Below the pieces are notes generated by a model, which was not told the DNA's origin, searched no databases, and saw only the letters and a list, made by a program, of their open reading frames with translations. Shown in pieces: positions 1 to 7,685 of a stretch of DNA of 64,000 bases (position 1 is its first letter; each line of letters starts with the position of its first letter). The position numbers and the translations under genes are program-made. The DNA lies in the NCBI RefSeq assembly GCF_001184025.1, contig NZ_BBYG01000008.1, forward strand, positions 897,347 through 961,346, given 5' to 3'. Source of the DNA: Streptomyces maremycinicus. Its GTDB lineage: Bacteria; Actinomycetota; Actinomycetes; Streptomycetales; Streptomycetaceae.

Positions 1-99
1 GCGGCGGCGACCAGGGGTTCGTCGGGACCGTCGGGTCTTTGACGCGGACCGGCACCGCTTCGGGGCCCGCGTGCGCGCCTCGTACTGCGGTGCTCGCCA

Positions 100-573
100 T
101 CAGCTTGCCGCCAATCTCAGCTCGCACCATGTGGTGGTGCCGGCGTCCTCAACACCCCAGGAACCTCGTCCCTCTTCGGCGAGCGACTGGACGAGCACCA
201 GGCCGCGGCCGTTCTCGTCTGCGTCACGGGGTGCCTTGGGTCGGGCGTGGAAGCTGGGGACACCGTCGCGTACGTCGATACGCAGGAACCCGGAGCGGAG
301 CGAGAGCGTCACCGTGATCTCCCGGCCGCCGCTGTGCACGATGGCGTTGGTGACCAGCTCGGAGACGATCAGGACCGCCTCGTCGGCGACGTAGGCCAGC
401 CCGCGGGCGCTCAGGCGCTGTCGAGTCCGGCGCCGCATGACGCCGACCTTCTCGCCGTCCTCGGGCGGCGGAGGCTCGCCCGGTGGCCGCTGCTTGATCT
501 CGAACGTGGCGCTCATGAGGTCGCCGTCGCGGTGGGGGGCGCGGCGTGGCCGAGCGGCAGTCGTTGTCATCAC
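100..573 (-). CDS. RsbW-like ATP-binding protein (HATPase)
   Basis: This 157-residue protein has the GHKL ATPase fold used by anti-sigma factors and serine kinases of the RsbW/SpoIIAB type. The N box is visible as ELVTNAIVH (about residues 72-80), followed by DVRDG (about 100-104) and a glycine lid ENGRGLVLV (about 120-128). There is no membrane segment. The GTG start at 571-573 overlaps the TGA of the upstream gene by 4 nt (GTGA), so the two are probably translationally coupled. A start at the internal ATG, residue 20, would also keep the whole domain. Such proteins bind or phosphorylate sigma-factor partners in Streptomyces. The partner here is unknown and no anti-anti-sigma factor is adjacent. 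Confidence 0.85.
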   Translation of the reverse strand: MMTTTAARPRRAPHRDGDLMSATFEIKQRPPGEPPPPEDGEKVGVMRRRTRQRLSARGLAYVADEAVLIVSELVTNAIVHSGGREITVTLSLRSGFLRIDVRDGVPSFHARPKAPRDADENGRGLVLVQSLAEEGRGSWGVEDAGTTTWCELRLAAS

Positions 574-1214
574 GTCCTCTGGGGGGCTCGGAGGACCGCC
601 CGGACCGCGGATACCGCCCTGCTAAGAGGGCTCCGCTCGTCGTCGGGGGCGAGGAGGGAACGTGCTTCGGCAAGGCAGCGGACCAGTTGCACCGGAGCGG
701 TGAGCAGAGGGGCGTCACCTATGGCCGACTCGGTGCTGGGCGCTTCCAGCCACTCCACCGGTACGCCCTGCGCCGATGGCGCGAGCCCGGGGATACGAAC
801 CGCGTGGCCGGCACCGAGGCACATCGGAACGGCACTACGGTCGAGCCAGGAGGCCCCGGCAACCAGCCTGCCCCAGCGGGCTGCGGTGCCGGGCGGCACG
901 AGGACGGCCGCCGTGGTCAGGTTCGTGAAGCGGACAGCCGGCCCGACGGTCTGTTCGTACCGGCGCAGGATGTCGTACGCCAACTCAACGAGAGGGCGGT
1001 GCGCCAGTACGACATCGAAGGTGATGCCGGTCGGCAGCCGCCGGGGGAAGTCGGGCGTACGGCGCCAGGCGCTAATGGACTCCGCCGGCGAGGGAGTGGC
1101 CGCGGCGAACCACGCGGACAGGCGCTCGGGCTCGCCAGTCACGGTGCAGGTCTCCATGGGCCCCTCCCAGGTCGACATCCGATCTGTCAGCACGCACAGT
1201 GCGTCCGCCGTCAC
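570..1214 (-). CDS. Hypothetical protein, degenerate primpol-like
   Basis: This 214-residue protein has no certain function. The pattern LPTGITFDVV near residue 60, VRFTN and VPPGTA near 95-110, and a later glycine-rich stretch resembles the short primase-polymerase-like proteins common in Streptomyces, which are usually annotated as bifunctional primase/polymerase N-terminal-like. I see no convincing catalytic acid pair, so polymerase activity is doubtful. The stop overlaps the GTG of the RsbW-like gene by 4 nt, so both form a two-gene operon running away from the regulator at 1405. Several upstream start codons are possible (ATG at residues 13 and 20). The family assignment is an inference from motif spacing only. 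Confidence 0.6.
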   Translation of the reverse strand: MTADALCVLTDRMSTWEGPMETCTVTGEPERLSAWFAAATPSPAESISAWRRTPDFPRRLPTGITFDVVLAHRPLVELAYDILRRYEQTVGPAVRFTNLTTAAVLVPPGTAARWGRLVAGASWLDRSAVPMCLGAGHAVRIPGLAPSAQGVPVEWLEAPSTESAIGDAPLLTAPVQLVRCLAEARSLLAPDDERSPLSRAVSAVRAVLRAPQRT

Positions 1215-1404
1215 CTAGTGCATCGGAAGGCCCGGGGCGGTGAACAGGTCTTTTCACCGGAACCCTGGTCGCCTCCCACTCGCCCTTCACCCGCCCTTTT
1301 GACCCCCATTTCCGTCTCACCAGCGCTTTCGCTGACGACACCTCACGCAGCTCGCGAGATGACCGCTACGGTGAGCTGACACCAGTCGGTAAAGGGGGTG
1401 TCCG

Positions 1405-2730
1405 GTGAGCCGCAGTCCGATGAGAGCGTTACGCGAGAGCCGAAACCGGACCCAGGCGAAGGCGGTTGACGAACTCAACTCCCTGGCGGAACGGCTTGCT
1501 GCCGAAGGGCGGGTCTCGAAGCGCCCGACCTTCACCGTCCGCCAGATGTCGAAGTGGGAGAGCGAGACCAGGCCGCGCCCATACCCGCACCCGGACACAC
1601 GGGTGGTCCTTGAGCTGTACTTCCAGCGGTCAGTTGAGGAGCTGGGGCTCCGCCCGGGTGCCGGAGACGGCACTCCCGACACTTCCGCTGTGCCCGTCGT
1701 GACGCCGGTCCCGCTCATCGAGCAGTCGGCCGCCACGGTCCCGCTTTTCTCCGGAGGCGACCAGGACCCGCCGCCGTGGCTGGCTCAGACGACGACCGAT
1801 GTGGCCAGCTCCGAGGACTGGAAGATCGCCGAGGACGAGGTCGAGCTTCTCCGCGAGGCTGCGGACGACATGGACGCACAGGACCAGCAGTTCGGCGGCA
1901 ACCGGCTCTGGCGGCCGACGCGTGCTCACCTGCTCTGGGTGCACCACATGATCGACCGCGGTATCTACGACGAGCAGCTTGGCCAGCAACTGCACGCTCT
2001 CGCAGGGAAGTTCACTACCAGCCTTGGCTGGTTCTCTTACGACGCCGGGCTCCACGCCCAGGCTCGGCAGTACTTCTCCGAGGCCCTGAACGCCGCGATG
2101 CTGACCGGCGACGATGTGCTCTCCAGCCGCACGCTGAGCAACATGGCCCGCCAAGCCGTGGACCTGAACAAAGGACGGGAAGCGATCCGCTTCGCCCGGC
2201 TCGCCCAGACGCACGCCGAGATGTGGAGCGCACCGACGCGGGTCACGGCGCTCCTGGCGATCCGCGAGGCCCAGGGGCACGCCCGGGTTGGCGACCGCTT
2301 CAACTGCGAGTCCGCGATCAAGAGGGCCTGGAAGGAATGGGAGCGCGGGACGGATGACCGCGACCCCGATTGGACGACGTTCCTCAACCAGGCCGAATTG
2401 GTGTGCCTGGAAGGGATGTGCCGCCTCGACCTCGGCCAGACTGCTCGCGCCCAGAACCTCCTGGCGCAGTCGGAGAAGCTACAGGACGTGGCGCACTCGC
2501 GGAACAGAGGCATGTGCCTCGGCCGCCTTGCGACCGCGGCCATCGGCGCAGGGGACATCGACCACAGCGTCGATGCCACGAGGAAGGCCATCGGGTTGAT
2601 CCGGACGGCGGGAATGTCTTCCGCTCGGGCAGTCCAGCAACTGAAGATCGTCCACGACGGACTGGCCCCTCATCACCGCGCCCGCGGAGTAGGGGACCTG
2701 CTTGAAGAGATCCGCGCAGTCGTCGCGTGA
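1405..2730 (+). CDS. TPR-type helix-turn-helix regulator with a TTA codon
   Basis: This 441-residue cytoplasmic regulator has an N-terminal XRE-like helix-turn-helix region (about 1-85, including TQAKAV and RQMSKWESE). A linker follows, then an all-helical C-terminal half with repeated ALxxAMLTGD and AIRFARLAQ-type helices typical of tetratricopeptide repeats (about 175-430). The GTG start at 1405 is chosen for a strong ribosome site, AAAGGGGGTG, just upstream. Codon 9 is TTA (1429-1431), the rare leucine codon read only by the bldA tRNA, so translation is probably developmentally gated. It heads an operon with the acetyltransferase and cyclotransferase-like genes, and is divergent from the RsbW-like pair. 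Its DNA target and ligand are unknown. Confidence 0.8.
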   Translation: MSRSPMRALRESRNRTQAKAVDELNSLAERLAAEGRVSKRPTFTVRQMSKWESETRPRPYPHPDTRVVLELYFQRSVEELGLRPGAGDGTPDTSAVPVVTPVPLIEQSAATVPLFSGGDQDPPPWLAQTTTDVASSEDWKIAEDEVELLREAADDMDAQDQQFGGNRLWRPTRAHLLWVHHMIDRGIYDEQLGQQLHALAGKFTTSLGWFSYDAGLHAQARQYFSEALNAAMLTGDDVLSSRTLSNMARQAVDLNKGREAIRFARLAQTHAEMWSAPTRVTALLAIREAQGHARVGDRFNCESAIKRAWKEWERGTDDRDPDWTTFLNQAELVCLEGMCRLDLGQTARAQNLLAQSEKLQDVAHSRNRGMCLGRLATAAIGAGDIDHSVDATRKAIGLIRTAGMSSARAVQQLKIVHDGLAPHHRARGVGDLLEEIRAVVA

Positions 2731-2746
2731 TTCAGCAAAAGGAGAG

Positions 2747-3301
2747 ATGCAACCAGTGGATGCGGAGTACCAGCGGTACGACGGGGCGTCGGTCAAGGCC
2801 ATCACCGACGAGCTGGTCGAGGTGTACGCCCGGGTGTACGACACGCCCCCGTACATCGGCGATCCGTTCTTCTCCGTCGCCTCCTTCCGGGAGCGGCTGG
2901 AGGCTGCCTTCGGCAGCGAGGGCTTCGAGACGGTGACCGCCCGCCGGGACGGGCAGATCATCGGTTACGTGCACGGCGCCACGCTGCCCGCCGAAAAGCC
3001 ATGGTGGATCTCGCTCGGCAATCGGAGGCCGGCGCAGCTCCAGACCCTCGCGGATGCCGGGCAGGTCTTCTGGCTCCGAGAGCTGATGGTCCTCCCCGAG
3101 TACCAGAGCCAGGGACTCGGCAGAAAGATCCACGACACCGTGATCTCGGGACGTGCGGAGAGCGCCACCACCTTGACCTGCATCATCGATAATCAGCCGG
3201 CGCACGACGCCTATCTTCGGTGGGGGTACACGGTGATGGGGGAGATCAAGCATGCCCCCGAGTCGCCGACCTACGACGCCATGTACCTGCCCAGCTCGTG
3301 A
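2747..3301 (+). CDS. GNAT-family N-acetyltransferase
   Basis: This 184-residue cytoplasmic acetyltransferase would move an acetyl group from acetyl-CoA to an unknown amine. The signature is the motif A region ELMVLPEYQSQGLGRKIHD (about 115-133) and the motif B end AYLRWGYTVMG (about 157-167), both standard for GNAT proteins. The ATG at 2747 is very close to the ribosome site AAAGGAG. The GTG at 2756 has more usual spacing and could be the true start, removing three residues. It lies 16 nt after the regulator gene, and its stop shares one base with the ATG of the next gene, so it is in the same operon. Confidence 0.88.
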   Translation: MQPVDAEYQRYDGASVKAITDELVEVYARVYDTPPYIGDPFFSVASFRERLEAAFGSEGFETVTARRDGQIIGYVHGATLPAEKPWWISLGNRRPAQLQTLADAGQVFWLRELMVLPEYQSQGLGRKIHDTVISGRAESATTLTCIIDNQPAHDAYLRWGYTVMGEIKHAPESPTYDAMYLPSS

Positions 3302-3801
3302 TGACCGGAACGATCATGCACAACGCAACCGCACAGCCCTTCCCGGTCCCGACGGCTGCCGGTCGCCGGGACCGACTCTCGCCGGATGCCGCGCTCCTGT
3401 TCGCGTACGGGACGCTCCAGTTCGATGCCGTCCTCGAGGCGCTGATCGGCCGGATACCGCAGCGCGTATCGGCCAGCGCGCCCGGCTGGCGCGCGGCGTC
3501 CCTGGAGGGGCGCGTCTACCCGGGACTCGTGGCGGCGCCCAGCTCTGCGGCGCCCGGAGTGCTGCTCACCGACCTCAGCCGGAGAGAGTGGACGATCCTC
3601 GACGCTTTCGAGGACGACCGCTACGACCTGCGCGAGGTGACGCTGACCTCCGGCGGGCGCGGGCTCGCGTACATCTGGCCAGACGGCGAGGTCCGCGACG
3701 AGGATTGGGACGCCGAGCAGTTCAGGGCCCGACACCTCCAGGAGTACGCCGCTCGATGCGCACGGATCGCTCCGGGATTGGCCGCCGAAGCTGGCCAGTG
3801 A
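3301..3801 (+). CDS. Gamma-glutamylcyclotransferase-like (AIG2) protein
   Basis: This 166-residue protein has the AIG2/GGCT fold signature FAYGTLQ near residue 37, a central VYPGLV strand and DAFEDDRYDLREV near 100, the usual position of the acidic catalytic residue and the following aromatic-rich strand. Family members cleave gamma-glutamyl-amine or gamma-glutamyl peptide bonds to release 5-oxoproline, but the substrate cannot be read from sequence. The ATG at 3301 overlaps the stop of the acetyltransferase by one base (TGATG); a second ATG lies at 3316. It is the last gene before a strong terminator at 3896-3919. Pairing with a GNAT enzyme suggests modification and trimming of a small amine compound, which is speculative. 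Confidence 0.82.
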   Translation: MTGTIMHNATAQPFPVPTAAGRRDRLSPDAALLFAYGTLQFDAVLEALIGRIPQRVSASAPGWRAASLEGRVYPGLVAAPSSAAPGVLLTDLSRREWTILDAFEDDRYDLREVTLTSGGRGLAYIWPDGEVRDEDWDAEQFRARHLQEYAARCARIAPGLAAEAGQ

Positions 3802-4190
3802 ACCGGCCGGCGTACGTACGAGCGCAACGAAAAGGAGAAAGACGAGCGGCGACTGAACGCTGTCCTTGCGGCAGCGCGAGGACTTGTCCGAGGGCGGCCC
3901 CTGGTGTGAACCAGGGGCCCCGCTTTGTTGGTCGACGAAGGTATGAGACGGGTTTACGGTGCCTGCGAATGGCTCCTTTCGTCCCATCAAGGTCAAGGTC
4001 AGCGATTCCTCGGCGTTGACCGTGGGCATTCGCTCACGGCAGACGGGAAAGAACTCCAAAAGACTGGATACCTCCGCCGGGACTATGTCAACGTACAACG
4101 TCCCGGAAAAACACCAGGTCAGACGGCGGGGCTACTCGGCAGGGTGGCGAACAACTCTGCGACCCAACCGCGTGAGGTTGCCGCGCTGGC
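3802..4190. other. Intergenic stretch with terminator, edge of lower-GC segment
   Basis: No convincing gene lies here. The left third holds the terminator of the preceding operon. Base composition then falls below that of the neighbours and stays lower through the integrase. A GTG-initiated reading frame of 87 codons (3959-4222) has fairly Streptomyces-like codons in its first half but no clear ribosome site or family, so it is only a weak candidate gene or gene remnant. Confidence 0.5.
3896..3919 (+). terminator. Rho-independent-type terminator
   Basis: A perfect 9-bp stem, GGCCCCTGG pairing with CCAGGGGCC, closes a 6-base loop (TGTGAA). A short T-containing stretch, GCTTTGTTGG, follows. 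It sits 94 nt after the cyclotransferase-like gene and ends the operon that begins at 1405. Confidence 0.85.
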
Positions 4191-4619
4191 ATGGTCCGTA
4201 CTTGGGAGGCATATCTGTCTGAATCCGCTATCCGATCCGCCCGCTTCACGTCACCCGCACTCTTTGCCCTCGGCGGACTGAACGCCTGGGTCGGCCAGAC
4301 GGCGGGTGACTACCTTGCCGTATCCACCGGGCTCTGCGTCTGTGTCTGCGCGGCCGGCCTGTTCGGCGAGGATCTCTTGCAACGGGGCTATCGCGCAGAT
4401 CGTGCTGTCCTCGCGTATGTCGCGGCGCATCCCGGAGCCACAACACGGCAAGTGGCACAGGCGATTGGGACTCCCGAGCGCCTCGCTGCGCAAAACCTCG
4501 ACCGACTTACGGATGACGCCCTGCTGACGGTCACCACGGATGGCGTTCCCCGGGTCCTGCTGCGCTCCTATCGACTGGCCCTCGCCGACGGCGAGCTTAC
4601 GGAGGCGTCGGGTTCGTGA
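4191..4619 (+). CDS. Hypothetical membrane protein with winged-helix-like tail
   Basis: I do not recognise this 142-residue protein. The first half has two short hydrophobic stretches (about 22-40 and 43-60) that could be membrane segments separated by a short loop. The second half, roughly 68-125, reads like a MarR-type winged helix: AVLAYVAAHPGATTRQVAQAIG followed by a recognition-helix-like LAAQNLDRLTDDALL. The start is uncertain because the ATG at 4191 has only a weak ribosome site. GC is lower than in flanking genes, in keeping with the adjacent integrase, so it may be cargo or control DNA of a former integrative element. A hairpin terminator lies 24 nt downstream. Confidence 0.5.
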   Translation: MVRTWEAYLSESAIRSARFTSPALFALGGLNAWVGQTAGDYLAVSTGLCVCVCAAGLFGEDLLQRGYRADRAVLAYVAAHPGATTRQVAQAIGTPERLAAQNLDRLTDDALLTVTTDGVPRVLLRSYRLALADGELTEASGS

Positions 4620-4642
4620 TGCGGCGCGCAACATAGACCACG

Positions 4643-4667
4643 ATCGCCGGTTAGCCAAACCGGCGAT
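4643..4667 (+). terminator. Hairpin terminator
   Basis: A 10-bp stem, ATCGCCGGTT pairing with AACCGGCGAT, surrounds a 5-base loop and is followed by TCT. It lies shortly after the gene ending at 4619. There is no long T-tract, as is common in Streptomyces. Confidence 0.7.
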
Positions 4668-4833
4668 TCTCACGACCATTGAGGAGTTCGCGGCAGCTGC
4701 GCTTGGCGGTGGAGTTGCTGTGGACGCCGTGGCGGCACCGGAACTCGGTGGTCGAAGAGCAGGGTGCTGTCCTCGGCTGCACACATGACCGCGGTGCCCG
4801 TCGCGCAATCGCTACGGCACCTCGCCGAGGGAG

Positions 4834-5073
4834 ATGCGCAGTGGCTGTCTGGCCGAAGAATGCCGGTGGAGCGACCGAGGGCGTGACGACTTGACCGCCG
4901 GCGGGAGCAATCGCTTGCTGACCCCGGAAGAGGTAGCCGCCTGGCTCAAGGTGAGCGAAATCACCGTGAAGAACAAGTATCGGACGTGGGGGATCAAGGC
5001 CCAGAAGGTCGGCCGTCTCCTGCGATTCCGGGAACGCGACATCGTCGCCTACCTAGAAGAAAACTATGGGTGA
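4834..5073 (+). CDS. Excisionase-like MerR-family helix-turn-helix protein
   Basis: This protein of up to 79 residues ends in a compact excisionase/HTH_17 domain. LLTPEEVAAWLKVSEITVKNKY gives the helix-turn-helix, then GIKAQKVGRLLRFRERDIVAYLEE gives the wing and closing helix. Such proteins bend DNA and set the direction of a neighbouring integrase. The start is uncertain: the ATG at 4834 is preceded too closely by GGGAG, and TTG codons at 4891 and 4915 would still keep the domain. It ends 38 nt before the integrase GTG, the usual xis-int arrangement. Lower GC supports a foreign origin. Confidence 0.75.
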   Translation: MRSGCLAEECRWSDRGRDDLTAGGSNRLLTPEEVAAWLKVSEITVKNKYRTWGIKAQKVGRLLRFRERDIVAYLEENYG

Positions 5074-5111
5074 GGCTGTTTGGCCATGCCTCGGTATATG
5101 AAAGGGGCCGC

Positions 5112-6347
5112 GTGGCTACCGTTTTCCAGCGCTGCAAGACCGACAAGCGGAACAAGAACTATCCGTGCGAGAAGGTGCGATGCGGGCATGACTGGACCGT
5201 TCGCTTCCGCGAGCCAGGTGGTCGAACTGGCCGACAGCGCGAGGAAAGCTTCCCGAAGAAGACTCAGGCCGAGGCTTACGGCAACAAGATGGAAGCCGAC
5301 AAGGACCAAGGCGTCTACATTGACCCGAGCGCCGGAAAGATCAGTCTGCGGGTGTACGCAGATGACTGGCTGCAGCGCCGGAGTGTCGGTGAATCTACGG
5401 CTTCGAACTATCAGGGTTTCCTCGATAATCACCTCATACCGCACCTTGGGGCGAAGACGCTTGTCTCGATCACAAAGCGGGATATTGAGCACTTCAAGGC
5501 GGCGATCCTCAAAGTCCTCGCTGAAAGCACCGTGCATGACCGCATGAAGATGGTGAAGCACATCTTCTGGTCGGCCAAAGAGGAAAAGCTGATCCAAGAG
5601 GATCCGACCAGGGGTGTCGACACCAAACCCACAAACGTCGCGGTCGATGAGGACGAGATCCCGACGCTGGTCGAGGTGAACCTCATCCACAAGCACATCT
5701 CCCCCCAGTACAAGCTGACGGTCCCCCTCCAAGCCGGAGCGGGCCTGCGCATCAGCGAGGCGCTGGCGTTCCACACCGGCTGCCTGCGTGACGACTTCAT
5801 CCGAGTTCGCTGGCAGATCAGCGCGAAGGCCAACCGCGAGGACTGCAAGACGAGGCTCGTTCCGCTCAAGCACCGACAGGAGGGCGAGTACCGCGATGTG
5901 CCGGTGGCGCCGTTCATCCTCGATGAATGTCATGAGCATGAGGTCTTGTGGCGTCCGATCCCCCTTGAGTTTCAGGACAAGGCCGGACGGCCGCGGGTGG
6001 TCGAGGTCTTCTTCGCGCCGCGTGATCGGGGGAAGGGCGTCATGCCCACGGCTACCACCTACGCGTACCACTTCCGGAAGGCGCAGATCGCGGCTGGCCT
6101 CACCAAGCCCGATGGGACCGCGAAGTACACCCCGCACTCGCTGCGGCACTTCTTCGCCTCGACCGCATTGGCAAACGGCGTGCCGATCCACGAGGTCTCA
6201 CGCTGGCTCGGCCACAAGTCGATCAAGACCACCGTGGACATCTACGGTCACCTGGTCCCCGAGGCGTGGGACCGTTGTCGAGACGTCATGCAGAACGCCA
6301 TGCGTCCAGCGGTGACAGACTCGGACGAGTCCGCCTCCGCAGCGTGA
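5112..6347 (+). CDS. Tyrosine recombinase / site-specific integrase
   Basis: This 411-residue phage-type integrase should catalyse integration of an element between att sites. Catalytic residues can be read: Arg213 in AGLRISEAL, His342 and Arg345 in HSLRHFF, His368 in WLGHKS and the nucleophile Tyr378 in DIYGH. The N-terminal arm-binding region has C-x10-C-x4-C-x-H (from residue 8), perhaps a small metal knuckle, then the SAM-like core-binding domain (about 75-165). The GTG at 5112 is chosen because AAAGGGG precedes it by about 5 nt; the frame is open further upstream. The catalytic set looks complete. No relaxase, replication or structural gene accompanies it in the window, so the element seems reduced to its integration module. 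Confidence 0.92.
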   Translation: MATVFQRCKTDKRNKNYPCEKVRCGHDWTVRFREPGGRTGRQREESFPKKTQAEAYGNKMEADKDQGVYIDPSAGKISLRVYADDWLQRRSVGESTASNYQGFLDNHLIPHLGAKTLVSITKRDIEHFKAAILKVLAESTVHDRMKMVKHIFWSAKEEKLIQEDPTRGVDTKPTNVAVDEDEIPTLVEVNLIHKHISPQYKLTVPLQAGAGLRISEALAFHTGCLRDDFIRVRWQISAKANREDCKTRLVPLKHRQEGEYRDVPVAPFILDECHEHEVLWRPIPLEFQDKAGRPRVVEVFFAPRDRGKGVMPTATTYAYHFRKAQIAAGLTKPDGTAKYTPHSLRHFFASTALANGVPIHEVSRWLGHKSIKTTVDIYGHLVPEAWDRCRDVMQNAMRPAVTDSDESASAA

Positions 6348-6348
6348 C

Positions 6349-6397
6349 GTGCTGGATGTGCTGGATGAGTCCCGACGGTGCTGGATCGGTGCTGGAT
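6349..6397 (+). repeat. Four GTGCTGGAT direct repeats, possible integrase arm sites
   Basis: The 9-mer GTGCTGGAT occurs at 6349-6357, 6358-6366, 6378-6386 and 6389-6397, starting 2 nt after the integrase stop codon. Short direct repeats beside int are typical of arm-type binding sites of tyrosine integrases. That role here is inference. Confidence 0.55.
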
Positions 6398-6510
6398 ACG
6401 ATCAGCTTGACGGACGTTTTCGCAGGTGGGAGCGCTGCACTGAACGTTCCGCTTCAACGTCTGAGCGGATGACATGACACCGCGCCGCTGATGCGGCGGA
6501 CACGCAGGTC

Positions 6511-6546
6511 AGAAGGGGTCGGGCTCTGGGGAGCCCGGCCCCTTCT
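6511..6546 (+). terminator. Strong terminator hairpin
   Basis: A 16-bp stem with one G-U pair (AGAAGGGG... pairing with ...CCCCTTCT) encloses a TGGG loop. It lies 163 nt after the integrase and separates the element remnant from the ABC locus. Confidence 0.85.
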
Positions 6547-6707
6547 GCGCATGTCCGGAGCGGCGGGCGCGTCGGGTCGGCCGACTCCTCCGGTGTGGCG
6601 CGGCGGTCCCGTAGGGCAGGGATAGCCGGTTCGGTTCGGGCGGATAGAGGGGGGCGCAAGAGTGTTTCTCGTCAAGCCACCCCCCACCGGATCGTGAGGA
6701 CCTGAAG

Positions 6708-7685
6708 ATGACCGAAACCCAACTCCGCCCGGCGACGGGGGAGGTGACGTCACCGGATGCCGCCGTGCTCAGCTCGGTCGTGAAGCGGTTCGCCAATGCC
6801 AAGGGCGAGGAGTTCACCGCCGTCGACGGGCTGGACCTGCGGATACGGCGCGGCGAGGTCGTGGCGTTTCTCGGACCGAATGGCGCGGGCAAGACGACCA
6901 CGATCGACATGCTCCTGGGCCTCACCCGGCCCGACGCGGGGCAGGTGTAGCTGTTCGGCGGGGCGGCGCAGCAGGCGGTGCGCGCCGGCCGGGTGGCGGC
7001 GGTCCTCCAGAGCGGCGGACTCCTGCCCGACCTGACCGTCGAGGCGACCGTACGGATGCTGGGCTCGCTGCACCCCGGCGCCGACCCGGAGACCGTGATG
7101 AGCAGGGCCGGCGTCACCAGGCTGCGGGACCGCCGGGTCGCCGAGTGCTCCGGCGGGGAGCAGCAGCGGCTGCGGTTCGCGATCGCGCTGCTGTCGGACC
7201 CGGAGTTCCTGGTGCTGGACGAGCCGACCGCCGGGATGGACGTGGCGGCCCGCCGCGAGTTCTGGGCCACCGTCCGCGAGGACGCCCGGCACGGCATGAC
7301 GGTCCTGTTCGCCACGCACTACATGGAGGAGGCAGATCGGTTCGCCGACCGGGTGGTGATGGTCGACCGGGGGAGGGCCGTCGCCGACGGGTCCGCCTCC
7401 TCGATCCGTGCCCGTATCAGCGGCCGTACCGTCTCCGCGCTGATCAGCCCGCAGGACGCGGCTTCCGTGGCCGGCTCGTCGTCCGTGCGGTCCGTCGCGG
7501 TCCGCGGCGACCGGCACTTCTTCGACACCACCGACTCCGACGCGCTGCTGCGGCTGCTCGTCAGCCGGACCTCCGCCACCGAGATCGAGGTCGCCCCCCG
7601 AAGCCTCGAAGAGGCCTTCATGGCCATCACCCGAGCCGGCCGCACGAATCGCACCGGCCGCACCGGCCAGGAGGGCCCGCGATGA
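6708..7685 (+). pseudogene. ABC-2 exporter ATPase gene interrupted by in-frame TAG
   Basis: The frame encodes an ABC ATPase in two parts. Codons 1-80 carry the Walker A box GPNGAGKTT (about 56-64). Codon 81 (6948-6950) is TAG. The same frame continues with the Q-loop region LQSGG, the signature CSGGEQQR, Walker B FLVLDEPTAGMD and the switch ATHYMEEAD to the stop at 7683-7685. The intact paralogue at 60510 aligns across the break (SGTVRVLGTG versus AGQV-stop-LFGG), so only one codon is altered. Restart at the GTG at 6978 would give a protein without Walker A. The partner permease overlaps by 4 nt and is itself truncated, so real decay is more likely than a base-calling error, though an error cannot be excluded. 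Confidence 0.8.

Larger units (their letters stand above)
6348..6707. other. Intergenic region after integrase
   Basis: No gene is seen. It contains four GTGCTGGAT direct repeats right after the integrase and a strong terminator, then the presumed promoter of the decayed ABC locus. I looked for a tRNA gene end, the commonest attachment site, and found none. Confidence 0.6.

Noticed and set aside
1..99. Possible gene fragment at the left edge
   Set aside because: Too short and without recognisable coding pattern on either strand.
247..1218. 323-codon plus-strand frame at the window start
   Set aside because: It is antisense to the RsbW-like and primpol-like genes, which have better codon patterns and a GTGA coupling.
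3959..4222. 87-codon frame starting with GTG in the lower-GC segment
   Set aside because: Codon pattern is partly plausible, but there is no ribosome site, no family and the end overlaps another candidate gene; kept only as a note.
6349..6397. GTGCTGGAT repeats as CRISPR or coding repeats
   Set aside because: Units are only 9 nt, spacing is irregular and they follow a stop codon.
6348..6707. tRNA gene as integrase attachment site
   Set aside because: No cloverleaf arms or TPsiC-like GTTCGA motif in a suitable context were found next to the integrase.
6948..6950. TAG read as pyrrolysine or another recoded amino acid
   Set aside because: No pyrrolysine machinery is expected in Streptomyces and the adjacent permease is also broken, so loss of function is simpler.
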